Assembly (NCBI RefSeq): GCF_032854445.1 | Contig: NC_088296.1 | Span: 16,233,485-16,297,484 of the forward strand | Reading direction: 5' to 3' | Length of the DNA stretch: 64,000 nt | Source of the DNA: Liolophura sinensis | Lineage: Eukaryota > Mollusca > Polyplacophora > Chitonida > Chitonidae | Shown here: piece by piece, positions 1 through 12,398 of the stretch | Numbering within the stretch: position 1 is the first letter of the stretch | Layout: every line of letters starts with the position of its first letter | The notes under the pieces: generated by a model | What the model was told of the DNA's origin: nothing | Seen by the model: the letters and a program-made list of their open reading frames with translations, nothing else | Database searches by the model: none | Made by a program: the position numbers and the translations under genes

Positions 1-946
1 CATATAGAAGTAGTGTTTTAGTGTTCCGCTGTTTTCCTTCTGTTCACGAGAAATTTCTGATATAATTTAAATCGATTTTCAACCACAAAGTGGTAGTGCC
101 ATACGTCTGTCGTTATTCCCAAGATCTCAAGCAGGAGACCACAACGCGTGACCTTTAGGTTGTAGAAAGGGGAAACCGTACTTCGCATGACAAAGGAGTG
201 TCTCGTCTCTAATACTGATAAGAGTACGATACGGATGACGCGACATGGTGTTTCCGATTTCTTTAAAATGACATATCCCATATCTCGTGAAAATTCCAGA
301 CTAAAAGGTGAATGAAAATGCTTATGCCCGTTTAGGTCTGCATGGACTCCTCTTCTAAAGAAACTTTGGCTATATTTTCTGTTGTCCGTTGTTTTTAACA
401 GTTTACTGGTTCTATGTTGTCACCTAACATGTCTGAACAAGTCGTTGTAACTGGGATAAAGCTAATTCTTTGAGGATAAAAAAAATTTATCACGTTCCTG
501 AACTCAACTGAAGCTAAAGTAAGACGTCATAAATCATACGAAATATGATGCTATATACCCTCAAAACACGCGGCTAAATGTTCCCAGCATTATTAGAATC
601 CAGTGAAATCAGAGTACAGAAAGCCACCTTGTTTGGGTGTTTCTTGTGTAATCCGACACTGCTGAACCCTGTTTCGTGCCGAGTCAGTTGAATAAGTTCG
701 AAGCAAAGTTTAACTGTATCGGACTACACAACAAGCACCAGGACGAAGGTGGTAAAGCCTATTTTGTCTCCCAGAACGAAATAAAAGTGCAACAAAACCG
801 TATGTTTAATGCTGTCGATCTCAAACACCCTCTGCAGAGCTCATGAATTTTAATGAAACCAGTTAACGGCATGTTGAGCTTTACGAAGGCTGACTTCTTG
901 ATTCGTAGCCTTAGCAAGCTTCTTGGTTGTAGGATTAACTAGAAGT
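1..946. other. No recognisable gene
   Basis: Mixed-composition intergenic DNA. The only open frames are short, lack splice context or compositional bias, and match no family I recognise. Confidence 0.5.
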
Positions 947-1165
947 TGCTCGGTATTCTGCCCAGTCCCAGTGCTCGGTATTCTGCCCAGTCCCAGTGCT
1001 CGGTATTCTGCCCAGTCCCAGTGCTCGGTATTCTGCCCAGTCCCAGTGCTCGGTATTCTGCCCAGTCCCAGTGCTCGGTATTCTGCCCAGTCCCAGTGCT
1101 CGGTATTCTGCCCAGTCCCAGTGCTCGGTATTCTGCCCAGTCCCAGTGCTCGGTATTCTGCCCAG
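947..1165. repeat. 25-bp tandem repeat, 8.8 copies
   Basis: Eight full, essentially identical 25-bp units (start TGCTCGGTATTCTGCCCAG) plus a 19-bp partial copy. The near-perfect identity points to recent amplification. Because 25 is not a multiple of three, the array opens long but meaningless reading frames. Confidence 0.97.
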
Positions 1166-1502
1166 ATAAACTGCGTTTATTTTGTGAAAGATTTATTTGT
1201 TTATTTGTATGGCCTTTACCCTTGCGGTCGATATCCTACACACCCTGGCTGTAAGATAACACATGCTAGGTCTGACAGAGTGTTTTGTCTCAGTGCTGTT
1301 ATCTGACAAATTGCATTTATTTTGGGAAAGATTTATGTCTTTATTTGCATGGCTTTTGCAGTTCTGGTTGAAGTACATCGAGTCATATATAATGCAATAC
1401 TGTCGACAAAGTACTATGGTGACATAGTATATGATTTAACCACACGTGTCCAAAGATCGATTTGTTTGAGTCATTTTTGTCAAGGAAGGGTAGGAGGCGT
1501 GT

Positions 1503-1757
1503 GTCGGTGGCCAAGAGACTAGCTTTCTAGCGCAGTAAAACAAACTTAGGAACCTCTCATCAATACAGTTACTGTGAGTTCATGTCCAGCTCATACTGGA
1601 TGGCTTCCTCTCCGGTTGTACACGAGGAGGTCTGCCAGACACCTGCTGACGGTTGTTGGATTCCTACCGCCATAATGCTGGAAACCGGCGTATAAGTGAA
1701 ATATTCCTGAAGAGGGCGTAAAACACCAGTCCAATCTATAAAATTAAGTAAAAAAAT
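1503..1757 (+). mobile_element. V-SINE-like tRNA-derived SINE, diverged full-length copy
   Basis: The head carries a degenerate B box (TGAGTTCATGTCC), the core has the ...CCATAATGCTGG...GTATAAGTGAAATATTCC stretch, and the tail ends in an A-rich run. Clearly diverged from the younger copies in this window. Confidence 0.85.
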
Positions 1758-1859
1758 CCACCCGTTTCACATCTAGTATGTGAGAGAGCCAATCTATTGA
1801 AACACAGTCTCATGAAATATTTTTTTTCCTTGGACAGTTATTTGTAAATGTACTAATTG

Positions 1860-2400
1860 TCCGTCTGATAACTAGTTTCCTGGAAATCAGCCCATTTGAC
1901 AATTAGTGAACATGACAATTAACTCGCCTGACAACTAATGTCATCCTATCATTTGTTGTGACAACTAAACTCTCCAATAGTGACAACTAGTCCATCTGAT
2001 AGTTATTGTGACAGTTAGTCCATCTGGTAGTTATTGTGACAGCTAGTCCATCTGGTAGTTATTGTGACAATTAGTCCATCTGGTAGTTATTGTGACAATT
2101 AGTCCATCTGATAGTCACTGTAACAGCTAGTCCATGTGATAGTTATTGTGACAGCTAGTCCATCTAATAGTTATTGTGAGAGCTAGTCCATCTGGAAGTT
2201 ACTGTAACAGCTAGTCCATGTGATAGTTATTGTGACAGCTAATCCATCTGATAGTTATTGTGACATCTAGTCCATCTGGAAGTTATTGTGACAGCCAGTC
2301 CATCTGATAGTTATTGTGACAACTAATAATTGAGACAACTAGTGTCTTTAATAGTTAATGTGACAACTAACACCTATGAAGACTATTGTCAAAACACTTA
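1860..2400. repeat. 28-bp minisatellite (TAGTCCATCTGATAGTTATT type)
   Basis: Regular 28-bp units from about 1978 to 2330 with degenerate units at both edges. Units differ at a few positions (CAGCTAG/CAATTAG/CAGTTAG; GATAG/GGTAG). It abuts arrays with 44- and 72-bp periods that share the GTGACAACTA word. Confidence 0.9.
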
Positions 2401-2564
2401 CTATAGTTTATGCTACAACTGGCATGTAGGTTTTACCTTGTAGGTAAACAACAATTATACAGTCACATATTGACAGGCCCATCGCTGTTATTGTCACAAG
2501 TGATCATTGGGGCAACTGATCTCTGTGACAGTCATTGTGACCAGTAATCTCTATTGCAGTTATG

Positions 2565-3625
2565 GTGACAACTAGTGGTTAGGACATCTAGTACGTTTCA
2601 CAACTATAGAGACCACTAATGATTGGGACATCTAGTGCCTTTCACAGTTATGGAGACCACTAATGATTGGGACATCTCGTACCTCTCACAGCTTTGGAGA
2701 CCATTAATGATTGGGACATCTAGTACCTTTCACAGCTTTGGAGACCACTACTGATTGGGACATCTAGTACCTTTCACAGCTATGGAGACCACTAATGATT
2801 GGAACATCTAGTACTTTTCACAGCTATGGAGACCACTAATGATTGGGACATCTAGTACCTTTCACAGCTTTGGAGACCACTAATGATTGGGACATCTAGT
2901 ACCGTTCACAGCTACGGAGACCACTACTGATAGGGACATCTAGTACCTTTCACAGGTATGGAGACCACTAATGATTGGGACATCTAGTACCTTTAACAGC
3001 TATGGAGACCACAACTGGTTGGGACATCTAGTACCTTTCACAGTTATGGAGACCACTAATGATTGGAACATCTAGTACTTTTCACAGCTATGGAGACCAC
3101 TAATGATTGGGACATCTAGTACCTTTCACAGCTTTGGAGACCACTATTGATTGGGACATCTAGTACCGTTCACAGCTACGGAGACCACTACTGATAGGGA
3201 CATCTAGTACCTTTCACAGGTATGGAGACCACTAATGATTGGGACATCTAGTACCTTTAACAGCTATGGAGACCACAACTGGTTGGGACATCTAGTACCT
3301 TTCACAGTTATGGAGACCACTACTGATTGGGACATCTAGTACCTTTAACAGCCATGGAGACCACTAATGATTGGGACATCTAGTACCGTTCACAGTTATG
3401 GTGACAACTAGTGATTGGGACATCTAGTACCTTTCACAGCTATGTAGACCACTAGTGATTGGGAGATCTAGTACCTTTCAAAGCTTTGGAGACCACTACT
3501 GATTGGGACATCTAGTACCTTTCACAGTTATGGTGATAACTAGTGATTGGGAGAACTAGTACCTTTCACAGCTATGGAGACCACTACTGATTGCGACAAC
3601 TACTACCTTTCACAGCTATTTTGAA
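2565..3625. repeat. 44-bp minisatellite, about 24 copies
   Basis: Each unit contains GGAGACCACTAATGATTGGG followed by ACATCTAGTACCTTTCACAG. Variants recur in blocks: a run near 2790-3010 reappears almost unchanged at 3050-3270, so a multi-unit segment of roughly 260 bp was itself duplicated. Confidence 0.93.
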
Positions 3626-3960
3626 AAATAATCCCCGTAACAGTTATTGTGACAACTAATCATTGAGACCACCAGATCCTCTCACAATTATTGTGACAAA
3701 CAATCCCAGTAACAGTAATTGTGACAACTAATCATTGAGACCACCAGATCCTCTCACAATTATTGTGACAAACAATCCCAGTAACAGTAATTGTGGCAAC
3801 TAATCATTGAGACCACCAGATCCTTTTACAGTTATTGTGACAAATAATCCCCGTAACAGTTATTGTGATATATCCAATCATCGATACAGCTAGTGTCCTT
3901 AGTAGTTAATTTGACAACTAATCTTTGAGACAACTAATCTTTTTGACAGTTTTTTAGACA
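3626..3960. repeat. 72-bp minisatellite, 3-4 copies
   Basis: Units run through CAATCCCAGTAACAGTAATT and CATTGAGACCACCAGATCC. The word GTGACAACTAATCATTGAG links it to the preceding 44- and 28-bp arrays, so the three are probably related expansions of one ancestral unit. Confidence 0.85.
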
Positions 3961-5067
3961 ACTAATAACTGAATCATTTAGTACGTGTAGCAAAACCAAT
4001 TATTGTGAGATCTAGCCCATAAGATAACTGGTTGGGAACTGTGGTAAGGCCCAGTTGTTCTAAAGTGGTTTTAGAGAATACTGGTATTAAGTCAGTTTTT
4101 ATATTTAAATTTTAGCCAAATTCAACAGCCGATGTAGTTCTCCATAGTCAAAGTATGACAACAGCAGTTTTAGCTCATATTTAATACACTGTTACGCAAT
4201 TATTGTTGGGTTAAGTACTAAACTGAAGATCTGGATTAAAGTTAAATCGGGTTTTAAGTCTTAAAATGGTTTTGAACAACCAGGTCCATTGCTTACAAGC
4301 TCTCCGTACCTTACTTGCAGAATGGGAAACGTTTCCCACCTAATCAAGTAGCTGCCATATTGCGCGCACTTAAAGCCACATCACCAGAGATGAATACTTT
4401 TCAACTACTTGTTAATCATGCACCTCTTTGCTGAGCAGGCACATCTACACGGAAACGTTGACATAGTTAATGGACACATGCAACGCTACTATGAAAACGA
4501 AGAGTATGGTTTGAGGGTATTGGAGAAAGATAATATCCCCAAAATATATATATTCTTTCATTTTTAGGCATAGTATATATATTTTAATAAGCGCTGTGTA
4601 ATATGCAAATTTTCCTTCAATTGACCATCTCTAGTTCCACGATTAAGCAAACAATAACGCCATTTCCTACTTAGATATTAGTTTGTCAGGAGCTCTGTTC
4701 ACCAGGAAAAAAAAAACTCTGTTCCGTATTTATCAAACGACTTAAGACATCAGTCACAAATTCAAACACAGCAATAATTAAAACATTTTGTTGTATGAAG
4801 TTTACAATTTGTGAACTGATTACTTACTGAAGAGTGATGCATCAACCACAGTTTGGGTTCTTTTCTGTTCTGAATTTGGCTATTAAACCACTTGCAATTT
4901 AAAATCTTAACTAAAATTTTAAATCTTAAGTTGATATAGTTGATAAATACGAGCCCTGGTTCCCAACGATCACACTGATTTCCTACACCAATAAAACTAA
5001 CACCCGTTTAAGAAGTCAGACTTTCTTCAGCACGAATCTAAGCACCAATCGAACACACTGATCTTAC
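3961..5067. other. Unique AT-rich DNA without recognisable gene
   Basis: Nothing resembling a family-level protein, RNA gene or clear repeat is visible here beyond a decaying edge of the preceding minisatellite. Confidence 0.45.
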
Positions 5068-5134
5068 CTACTGCTTTATATGGTCTTTCGATTAAGACCA
5101 ACACAAGCAAGATGCACATCATTTCCTTCCACAT
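5068..5134 (-). CDS. Candidate signal-peptide exon, unassigned
   Basis: From an ATG the frame reads MWKEMMCILLVLVLIERPY..., a short hydrophobic leader of 22 codons ending in phase 1 at a GTAAGA donor. This is the architecture of the antistasin-type signal exons elsewhere in the window (leader, phase 1, GTAAG). No partner domain exon is visible downstream on the minus strand: that space holds only the minisatellites and a SINE. It could be a lone relic, the start of a gene that continues beyond the window, or chance. Confidence 0.25.
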
Positions 5135-5529
5135 GATGACGATGAAACGTCCGTCTTTGAATACGTCCAGTTGGTCTGAAAACTGAAACGGGTGTGCATG
5201 CAGCGCGGTCCACGTTGCTTCCAAGGGTAACGTGAAATAACAGGTATAGGGGGTAAAAAGATTACCTTTGGAACTGCGTCAAATATAAGCATATATCTTT
5301 ATGCCAAACGTATCCGGACCTGTAAATCGAAAACAAATCAGGTGGCACAAGCGGTCTTTTATTACTTTATGATGCCATATGGATTGCAAATTCCAGTGAT
5401 GAAATTATTTATGCGACCTACGGAGAGAATGCAAAATAGCATATGATAACTATCAAATAGAACTGAGATAAACAGGTCGTGACAAAATTATAACATGATT
5501 AAATCACGTGGTCGGGGCAACTTGGTTTC

Positions 5530-6290
5530 TAGATTGGGTAAACCTTGAGAGACGTGGTCAAGAGAAATTGATCAAGAGATGCCTGAGGAACATTGGTTGC
5601 AAGATACTGATCGAGAGACGCCTGAGAGACACTGGCTGCAACACGCTTATCGAAAGAAGCCTCAGAGACGCTGGTCGAGGGAAGTTTGAGAAATGATGGT
5701 CGCACGAAGCTGATAGAGACGCTGAAGGAGAGATGATGATAGCCAGGCACTGATAGCCAGACGCTGATGGCCAGACTCTGATGGCCAGACACTGAGGTAA
5801 AGACGCTGAGGTAGAGACACTGATGGAGACACGCTGATGGAGAAATGTTGATGGAGACGCTGAGGGAGAGACACTGATAGAGAGACGCTGAGGGAGAGAC
5901 GCTGATGGAGAGGCGCGAAGGGAAAGGCGCTGAGGGAGAGGCGCTGAGGGAGAGACGCTGATGGAGAGACACTGATGGAGAGACGCTGATAGAGAGACGC
6001 TGAGGGAGAGACGCTAAGGGAAAGGCGCTGAGGGAGAGGCGCTGAGGGAGAGACGCTGCTCGAAAACGCCTGGGAGACACTGGCTGTAAGACGCTGGTCG
6101 AGAGACGCTTTAGGGACGCTGGCTGCAGGGCGCTAATCAAGAGATCCTTGACAAACGTTGATTGCAAAATGCTGATTAAGAGACACCTGAAAGATGCTTG
6201 TCTGTAAACGCTGGTCGAGAGACACTTGACAAGCGTTAGTCGAGACGCTAATTGCAAGACGCTGATCGAGATGCCGACAAACACATCGAC
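5530..6290. repeat. 14-bp minisatellite (GAGACGCTGATGGA type) with ~40-bp flanking units
   Basis: The centre (about 5790-6060) is a run of 14-bp units alternating GCTGAGGGAGAGAC and GCTGATGGAGAGAC. The flanks use longer units containing CTGATCGAGAGACGCCTGAG and CACTGGCTGCAA. Three 14-bp units make 42 nt, so the minus strand stays open for 265 codons of Ser/Leu-rich repeat without being a gene. Confidence 0.92.
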
Positions 6291-6381
6291 AACTATGACC
6301 ATCGAAATGCGGTTCTGAATTATCACCTTGGGGGCTTTTACGACGAGTGTAGTATTTCATTGTTTATGCAGTTGTTCTCAA

Positions 6382-6452
6382 TCCGCATTTATGAGCCGTC
6401 ATAAAAAATTGTCAAGTACGACGTTAAACCTCAAGCACTCACTCACATATAT
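6382..6452 (+). mobile_element. 3' fragment of second SINE family (CACTCACTC tail)
   Basis: Carries the AAAAAATTGTCAAGTACGAC segment, GTTAAAC and a CACTCACTCAC tail also found at 18.3, 45.7 and 53.0 kb. The head is absent. Confidence 0.7.
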
Positions 6453-6821
6453 GAGAAATGGCTAGTCTTCATCGACTTTCACTACGGTATTGTAAGTGTG
6501 AACACGTCTGTCTTTGACACTGTAGTTCTGGTTTTTTTTTTTACTGTACCTTTGTAGAGCTCATGCTATAAATAACCCCGGCTACGAAACTGGGTGTTGA
6601 ATTGTTGAATGGTTGGTGAGCGCGCGGCTTACCGAGGGCACAAGCCTACCAACTGATGTGAATATGAACTGGCGTTTGCATGTCTGAGGCGTTCGGGCTT
6701 TTATAAGCTTGGCTGGCGGGGTCGCTTGTCATCCATACATAAGTGCTGAGACCGCTTCGGCCTTTGGTCTGCGTTACCAGGGCGCTACCTGAGTAGGAAG
6801 AACTAAGAGTTCGGACGCGTG

Positions 6822-6856
6822 TTTTGTGTGTGTGAGTGTGGGTGTGTGTGTGTGTG
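6822..6856. repeat. (GT)n microsatellite
   Basis: Short interrupted GT run directly upstream of a TATAAATA stretch. Confidence 0.9.
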
Positions 6857-7699
6857 GTATAAATAGGGCATTTGTAACAACTGCACAAGTATTTCGGCCG
6901 TGTTATATTGTTGTATATTGTATATTTTACATGAAGTGTTAGCTAACACTTTTGTATACGGATGTGGGACGTTATCTATACTCCATGTAGAGGTCTGGGC
7001 TGCACCCCGTACGTATTGCCAGGCTGCCACTTGACGGTGGTGTGTCGTCTATCCTCAGGTATGGGGCTACCACATTTTTCATGAGCTTGTAAGCTCATTA
7101 AATCATTAAACAATTATGGGTGGTAAACTATTTGTTATTGAACTGATGCAATAAGTATGATGTAAATATTTTCACCTGGAATTACTGTAGCCTACAATAG
7201 TCGAACACGTAGCGCTAATGTGTACTGGTACTCTGCCAACCGTATTGCTGTGGAATAATAGGTGTTTCTTTTCTCAGTTCTCCCTTCAGATTGTTCTTCG
7301 ACGGCCATGCAAACAACAGCCGACGTTTCCGATGGATGCACGTTAGATCAGCTCGCCGATCGTATATAACGCCTTCCGGGAGCCTCCAGAAAATCCTCTT
7401 CTGTAGTAATTGTATTGTCCTTTTGTTGTAACGGTTTTGTTTGTTCGTTTTTTTGTTTTGGTTTTTTTTTTCATTATTTTTGCTTATGTAGTTGTAATTA
7501 CCTCTGTCTGTATCCTGCAAATAAAATTTAATATTTGTTTTGCATTCAGTTGTTTTCGTGTCGTCCTTGTTTCCATTCTTTTCCAAAGTTCTGACAGCTG
7601 ATTCGTTAATTTTTGTTTGTGACGTCACGTCACTGTTAACACGTAACACGACCCAAAGACCATATGTCCGAGGAGACTCAGTGGAAAGCCAAAAAATGT
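6857..7699. other. No recognisable gene
   Basis: Contains TATAAATA near 6860, a T-rich stretch around 7450 and a 144-codon minus-strand frame rich in Lys/Asn that derives from that T-rich stretch. No convincing gene or repeat boundary. Confidence 0.4.
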
Positions 7700-7860
7700 A
7701 TTTATTTATTTATTTGATTGGTGTTTTACGCCGTACTTAAGAGTATTTCTCGTATACGACGGCGGCCAGCATTATGGTGAGAGGAAACCGAGCAGAGTCT
7801 ATGGGAAACCCACGACCGTCCGCAGGTTGCTGGCAAACCATCCCACTTACGGGAATGCTA
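7700..7860 (-). mobile_element. V-SINE-like SINE, 3' part
   Basis: Tail (TTTATTTATTTATTTG on the plus strand) and V core are present. The tRNA-like head is missing. Confidence 0.9.
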
Positions 7861-8007
7861 AAAAGGTTTGTGGACATAAAAACCTAATCTCAATCGCATG
7901 CTGGCCATTTTTTGGCATCGCGTTGTAATGTGTCTGGAAATGGAAACGTCGAACGGTTCCAATAGTGATCCCTTTACTCTCGACGAACAAACTTCAATAA
8001 AACAAAA

Positions 8008-8210
8008 TTTATTTATTTATTTATTTATTCATTTGGTTAATGTTTTACGCCGTACTTAAGATTTGTTCACTAATTTGACGGCGGCCAGAATTACTGTGGG
8101 AGGAAACCGGACAGAGCCTGAGGGAAACCCACGACCGTCCACAGGTTGCTGCCTGACCTTCCCACGTAGGCAAGAAAAAGAAACCAGCATGCACTGGAAC
8201 TGGTGAGAAG
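8008..8210 (-). mobile_element. V-SINE-like SINE, 5'-truncated
   Basis: Same orientation as its neighbour 150 bp away. The core carries small lesions (TTTGTTCACTAATTTGACGG in place of the usual ATTTCACTTATACGACGG). Confidence 0.88.
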
Positions 8211-8317
8211 GTAGACGAAAAATAACAAACATTTTTAACTGCGAAGAAGATCATGTTGGGGGTGGTGGTGTATTTTCTGTTTTTATATATGAAATGCTTA
8301 TCCGTCGTACCTTTTGA

Positions 8318-8655
8318 CCATACTCCTTACAGCGTATGTGCAGCTCTCTACCTTTCGCTTTACATCACTGCCACAAATAGCCGCACGTAGGCTTGTTTAT
8401 GCTTAACCTCATCACACGTCTCCTCCCGTCGAACTATTTAATCGGAACTCTTCATGTTCTGTTTAGAATCACGTTGTACATACTCTATATAAAGAATGCA
8501 TGTGTATAAAGTATTATTAGAGACAAAGGTTGAGACGGATTGTTTGTGTTTTTTGACATCACTTCCTGCCTCACCACCTTGACCCCAGTGACCTTGGCCT
8601 TGTTCTGTGCAAAATTTACTATTGGTCTCAGTGATGAAATGAGAAATGATAACTA
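8318..8655 (+). mobile_element. MITE family 2, nearly full copy
   Basis: Begins CATACTCCTTACAGCGTATG and runs through GCTTTACATCACTGCCAC, TATTAGAGACAAAGGTTGAG and CAAAATTTACTATTGGTCTC. It matches the element at 60029-60425 over most of its length. The right terminal repeat is degenerate here. Confidence 0.75.
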
Positions 8656-9081
8656 GACTACGAAACGGTTAGCAGGCGTTCTGATATGAAGTAGTTTTAT
8701 TTTCATTCGATGCATTTAAGGAAATATTGAACTCCGTTTAGCAAAAATGGTATATGCTATATGATTATCTCCCTTTGTTCATTTTTATCATGGTCATCAG
8801 CGTGATTCAAGCCTTTGGTTGAGTTTTGGCGCTGAAACAAGAAAAATGACACCACTAAATAATTAATGACAATTAAAATATCTAATGAATAACTATGTAT
8901 TTTATCAATGGGATATGAATGGAAGGCACATGGCACAGACCTGGAAATGATACGACAAATTGCCAGGTCATAGATAACCTTCATGTCTTAAAACCGAATA
9001 CAAACGGACCACTGTAAGATTCGAACCCCCGCCCTCATCGATGAATGCCAGGTATCTTCCGATATAATCATATGTAAAATA

Positions 9082-9353
9082 GATTTTGATTTGATTGATT
9101 TTGATTGGTGTTTTACGCCGTACTCAAGAATATTTCACTTAGACGACGGCGGCCAACATTATGGTGGGTGGAAAACGCACAGATCCCGGGAGAAACCCAC
9201 GACCATCCGCAGGTTGCTGACAGACCTTCCCACGTACGGCCGGAGAGGAAGCCAGCATAGGCTGGTCTTGAACTCACAGCGACCGCATTGGTGAGAGGCT
9301 TCTGGGTCACTACGCTGCGCCAGCGCGCTAACCGACCGAGCCACGGAGGCCCC
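9082..9353 (-). mobile_element. V-SINE-like SINE, full length
   Basis: Complete from tail to head. On the minus strand it starts GGGGCCTCCGTGGCTCGG, carries A- and B-box-like sequence (GAGTTCAAGACC) and ends in the V core and a T/A-rich tail. Confidence 0.93.
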
Positions 9354-9359
9354 GGGGGT

Positions 9360-10600
9360 TTTTGAGATCGACAGCATTAAACATACGGTTTTGTGTGTGC
9401 AATGGAGTAAAAAAAAAAAAAAAAAACTTTTTACGGTGTTCTTCAAAAATCTAGTAACCGTAGAGTAGCATTACACTGGTATTATAGATACCTAAATAGC
9501 TTTGTGAAGACATATTCGAAAAGTGCTGCTCAAAAAAGTGCTGCTACGAGCTTACATGATATATACGCATGCATAGAACGAGCCTCTCGTAGGACAAACA
9601 AAGGCAACTTTTTTTTAATGTCTATGCTAGCTACAACATTGTGCACTTTGGTGTCAACTTTCGACTCGGCTCGGTAGAACTGTTTTATATGGATTTTCCT
9701 CAGTTTTTGATTTAAAACTATGTTGAAGCCTGTGCAATGTTTCAGAATCACAAAAAACATTTTTTTTTAGACCAATCGAAATACGACATGTTTAAAATGC
9801 ATATGCAGAAGACAATTAAATGTTTGGAGCCAGTTTTTCAGAAGTGTGTCCACAGGTAAGCGAACTTAAATCTTAAGGCTAGTGCAAAACCAGCAAATTA
9901 GCAAAAACCTAGATTACAGTAAATACCTGGTCTGACAGTCTTTCGAGAAACTGGGTTTCGAAGTCTAAATCTGATCAGTTACAGTTCTCGCGACAAAATT
10001 AAGCTTTTATTAAGTTAAGTTTGATTGATGTCACTAATATACGCATCATGTATGTAAACGTACTGGTACTCTTCTGAGTAGTTCGCAATTCAAAAATTAG
10101 GAGCCGTTTTTAACCTTAAACGGACAGAGCAAGCAAAACGTGCTTATCTGGTCGACATCAACAGCTCTTTTATTTCAAACCCAAATGTACAATGCCTTAA
10201 ACCCAGAGGGTTGCATTCGCGTCCTACGGGTTGAGAAATATAGTCTTGAAAATATATAAATCCTAACAACATGATAAAAACAAGGAGGTTGATATGTTTC
10301 ATACTGGTTGACGTGTGTTGACCTCCACCGTAGAAGTGAATATATGCGGCGAAACAGACATTCGCATAACAGATAAATAATCGCAAGGCCAATCCACAAA
10401 AACGAGGCATACATAATTATCAAAGAACTAAAAAAGTATATAAAGCAAGAGAATAGGACCGAATCACGCAAAGGGAAACTGTCAACAGTTTTTAATGATG
10501 TTTGAAAGACGCAAGGTATGTTCTAGGTGACTGAATGAAATCAGTATTTAAATCGTGTACCATGCTAGAATGTCAGTTACCGATAAGTGAGCACGACGTA
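9360..10600. other. No recognisable gene
   Basis: AT-rich DNA with a poly-A run at 9409-9426. Short frames on the minus strand (10144-10471) contain hydrophobic stretches but overlap each other in different frames and resemble no family. Confidence 0.4.
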
Positions 10601-10604
10601 AAGC

Positions 10605-10682
10605 GATAATCCATACTGCTCATAGTGCAGGTTCCCCTCTCTATTCTCGCTTTACATCACTGCCACCAATGGACAAGTCTGT
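10605..10682 (+). mobile_element. MITE family 2, terminal fragment
   Basis: CATACTGCTCATAGTGCAGG then CGCTTTACATCACTGCCACC matches the left terminal repeat of the 8.3- and 60.0-kb elements. The rest is absent. Confidence 0.55.
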
Positions 10683-11213
10683 GCACCCTGAGCCTGTGAC
10701 ATTCATCCAATGTTATTGGCGACATACATTATCACTGTTGTCCATAAGTCTATAGAATCCAAAGTTTCAAATGTATTTTACTAGACTGAAAAAATTTTTT
10801 AAAAATCCATCTATTTTTCGGACAGTCTTTAATGGTCTTTCATCTGACATATATTTTCATTTTAAATCACACATTTGTGCAGTGAAGCTTTGCAATATTA
10901 ACACCATGTTAAGTGTCACAAAGTCATCACAGTACAGATTAGAAAACATTGTACCTAACACTGTCTGACGTCACATTAACACCCGCAGGTGTTCTTTGCA
11001 TTATAAATGTTAATAACCATTATGTTACAACCTGCAAACATTCATTAAACTGATTAACATTTTAAGATTGAACATTTTTAAGCCTGATATTTACGGCATT
11101 TAACAATGTTGTGTCACTTTTACCATTTAACAAATGTTAACGTTTTACCATTTAGCAAATGTTAACTTTTTAACATTTGTATTTTAAGAAAGTAATGGAA
11201 ATTCTCAACTTAC

Positions 11214-11277
11214 GCTCTGCGAGTAAAGGCCGGGCACCCACGGTGACCAAAACACCAACAATAAGCAGTGCTAACAT
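11214..11277 (-). CDS. Orphan signal-peptide exon of an antistasin-type gene (gene B)
   Basis: ATG opens MLALLIVGVLVTVGARPLLAE, a typical secretory leader, and stops in phase 1 at a GTAAGT donor. The coding part is 64 nt, exactly as long as the signal exon of gene A at 20836-20899, with the same phase, a similar protein (M-x-A-L-L-x-V) and related intron sequence just downstream (both contain TTTTAAGA and TAACATTT/CAACATTT words). No antistasin domain exon is visible on the minus strand below this point, so gene B may have lost its domains, continue beyond the window, or have been split by insertions. Role inferred only from the paralogy. Confidence 0.6.
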
Positions 11278-11617
11278 GGTTCGTTTTCGTTCCGTTCATA
11301 CATCGGTTATTGTCCTCAGATAATTGGCCATACAACGGTATGGTTCTGTCCCTCGTTCATTTAGCGGTCGTCGGTTACTCAGCGGTTCTCGGCCTTCGTT
11401 GTTCACCAAGTGTTTTGTGGTTATCGGCATAAGTATAGGTTCTCGGCGTTCATTGTTCGATAAGAGTTTTGCGGTTATCAGTTTGTATAAGTGAAGAGTA
11501 CAATTATAAATTTAATATTCATGCATTTTTATATGAAGACAAAATAAACGTTTCTTTCTCTGTAATACATGCATACATGTTATGAGGGATTGATTCTTCG
11601 TAATAATGAGTGATCCG

Positions 11618-11715
11618 GCAGATGGTCGCGGGTTTTCTCCGGGCTCTGTCCGGTTTCCTCCCTCACAACACTGGCAGCTGAGGAATAAGTGAAATATTCT
11701 TCCATATGACGCCTA
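11618..11715 (+). mobile_element. V-SINE-like SINE core fragment
   Basis: GGATGGTCGCGGGTTT-like, GGGCTCTGTCCGGTTTCC and AAGTGAAATATTCTT segments are retained. Head and tail are lost. Confidence 0.75.
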
Positions 11716-12243
11716 AAAAGAACGTTCACAGAAATCGCTACCGGGAGAATTAAAGCTTATTTTCGGTCATCGTTCATGGAATGATCGGTTTTTATTCTTG
11801 GGTCTTTGGTCACATATGGATAAAAAAGCGTTCTTGGGTCAACGTTCGTAGCGGTGAGAAAGTGTGCTGTCGGTCGTCGTTTATCGTTTATCGGATGGTA
11901 TTTTGTGATCATAACGCCTCCATTTGTCTTTCAAAACGTTCACCGTTTCGTCCTACACATCGGTCTAATAAATTGCATTTAACATCACTGCCCTTTAAAC
12001 CCCATTCGACTTAAGCCATGGTGCTTGGGGGCGTTCAGCTTGCTATTTTCTTGAAAGAAAAGCAAAACACTTTCACAGTCCCCGAGACGCAATGGAAGTA
12101 CGGGCCTCTTAATTTCGTTTTCAGAGAGTATATGCTTGAATGATTTGAACTTCGTGTGTGATAAACTGTTATTTGCATCTATCTGCTGTCAAAATTCATG
12201 ACGTCACGACGTATAATGGACTCATCGGCGTACGTTGTGTGTG

Positions 12244-12345
12244 AATTTATTTTAGTGGTGCTTTACGTTGTACTTGAGAATATTTCGCTTATACGACTGC
12301 AGCCAGCATTAAATAGGACAGGGCCCGTGACCGTCCGCGCATGGG
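12244..12345 (-). mobile_element. V-SINE-like SINE core/tail fragment
   Basis: GTGGTGCTTTACGTTGTACT and ATATTTCGCTTATACGACTG are diverged V-core words. An unrelated tRNA-like segment follows. Confidence 0.65.
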
Positions 12346-12398
12346 GACACATTGTGGTCGTCGATCCGTGATTGTCACCAAGGCCCCAAGAAAGGCGA

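Noticed and set aside
923-1306. 127- and 102-codon plus-strand frames
   Set aside because: The 25-bp array shifts through all three frames; the same peptide words appear in each frame.
5529-6326. 265-codon minus-strand frame rich in Ser, Leu, Gln and Arg
   Set aside because: It is the read-through of a 14-bp minisatellite whose three-unit period is 42 nt; overlapping frames are equally open.
6590-7110. Possible solo LTR (TATAAATA near 6860)
   Set aside because: No second copy, no paired terminal dinucleotides or target duplication, and no retrovirus-like coding sequence nearby.
7215-7649. 144-codon minus-strand frame
   Set aside because: Lys/Asn-rich because it reads a T-rich stretch in complement; no leader, domain or splice context.
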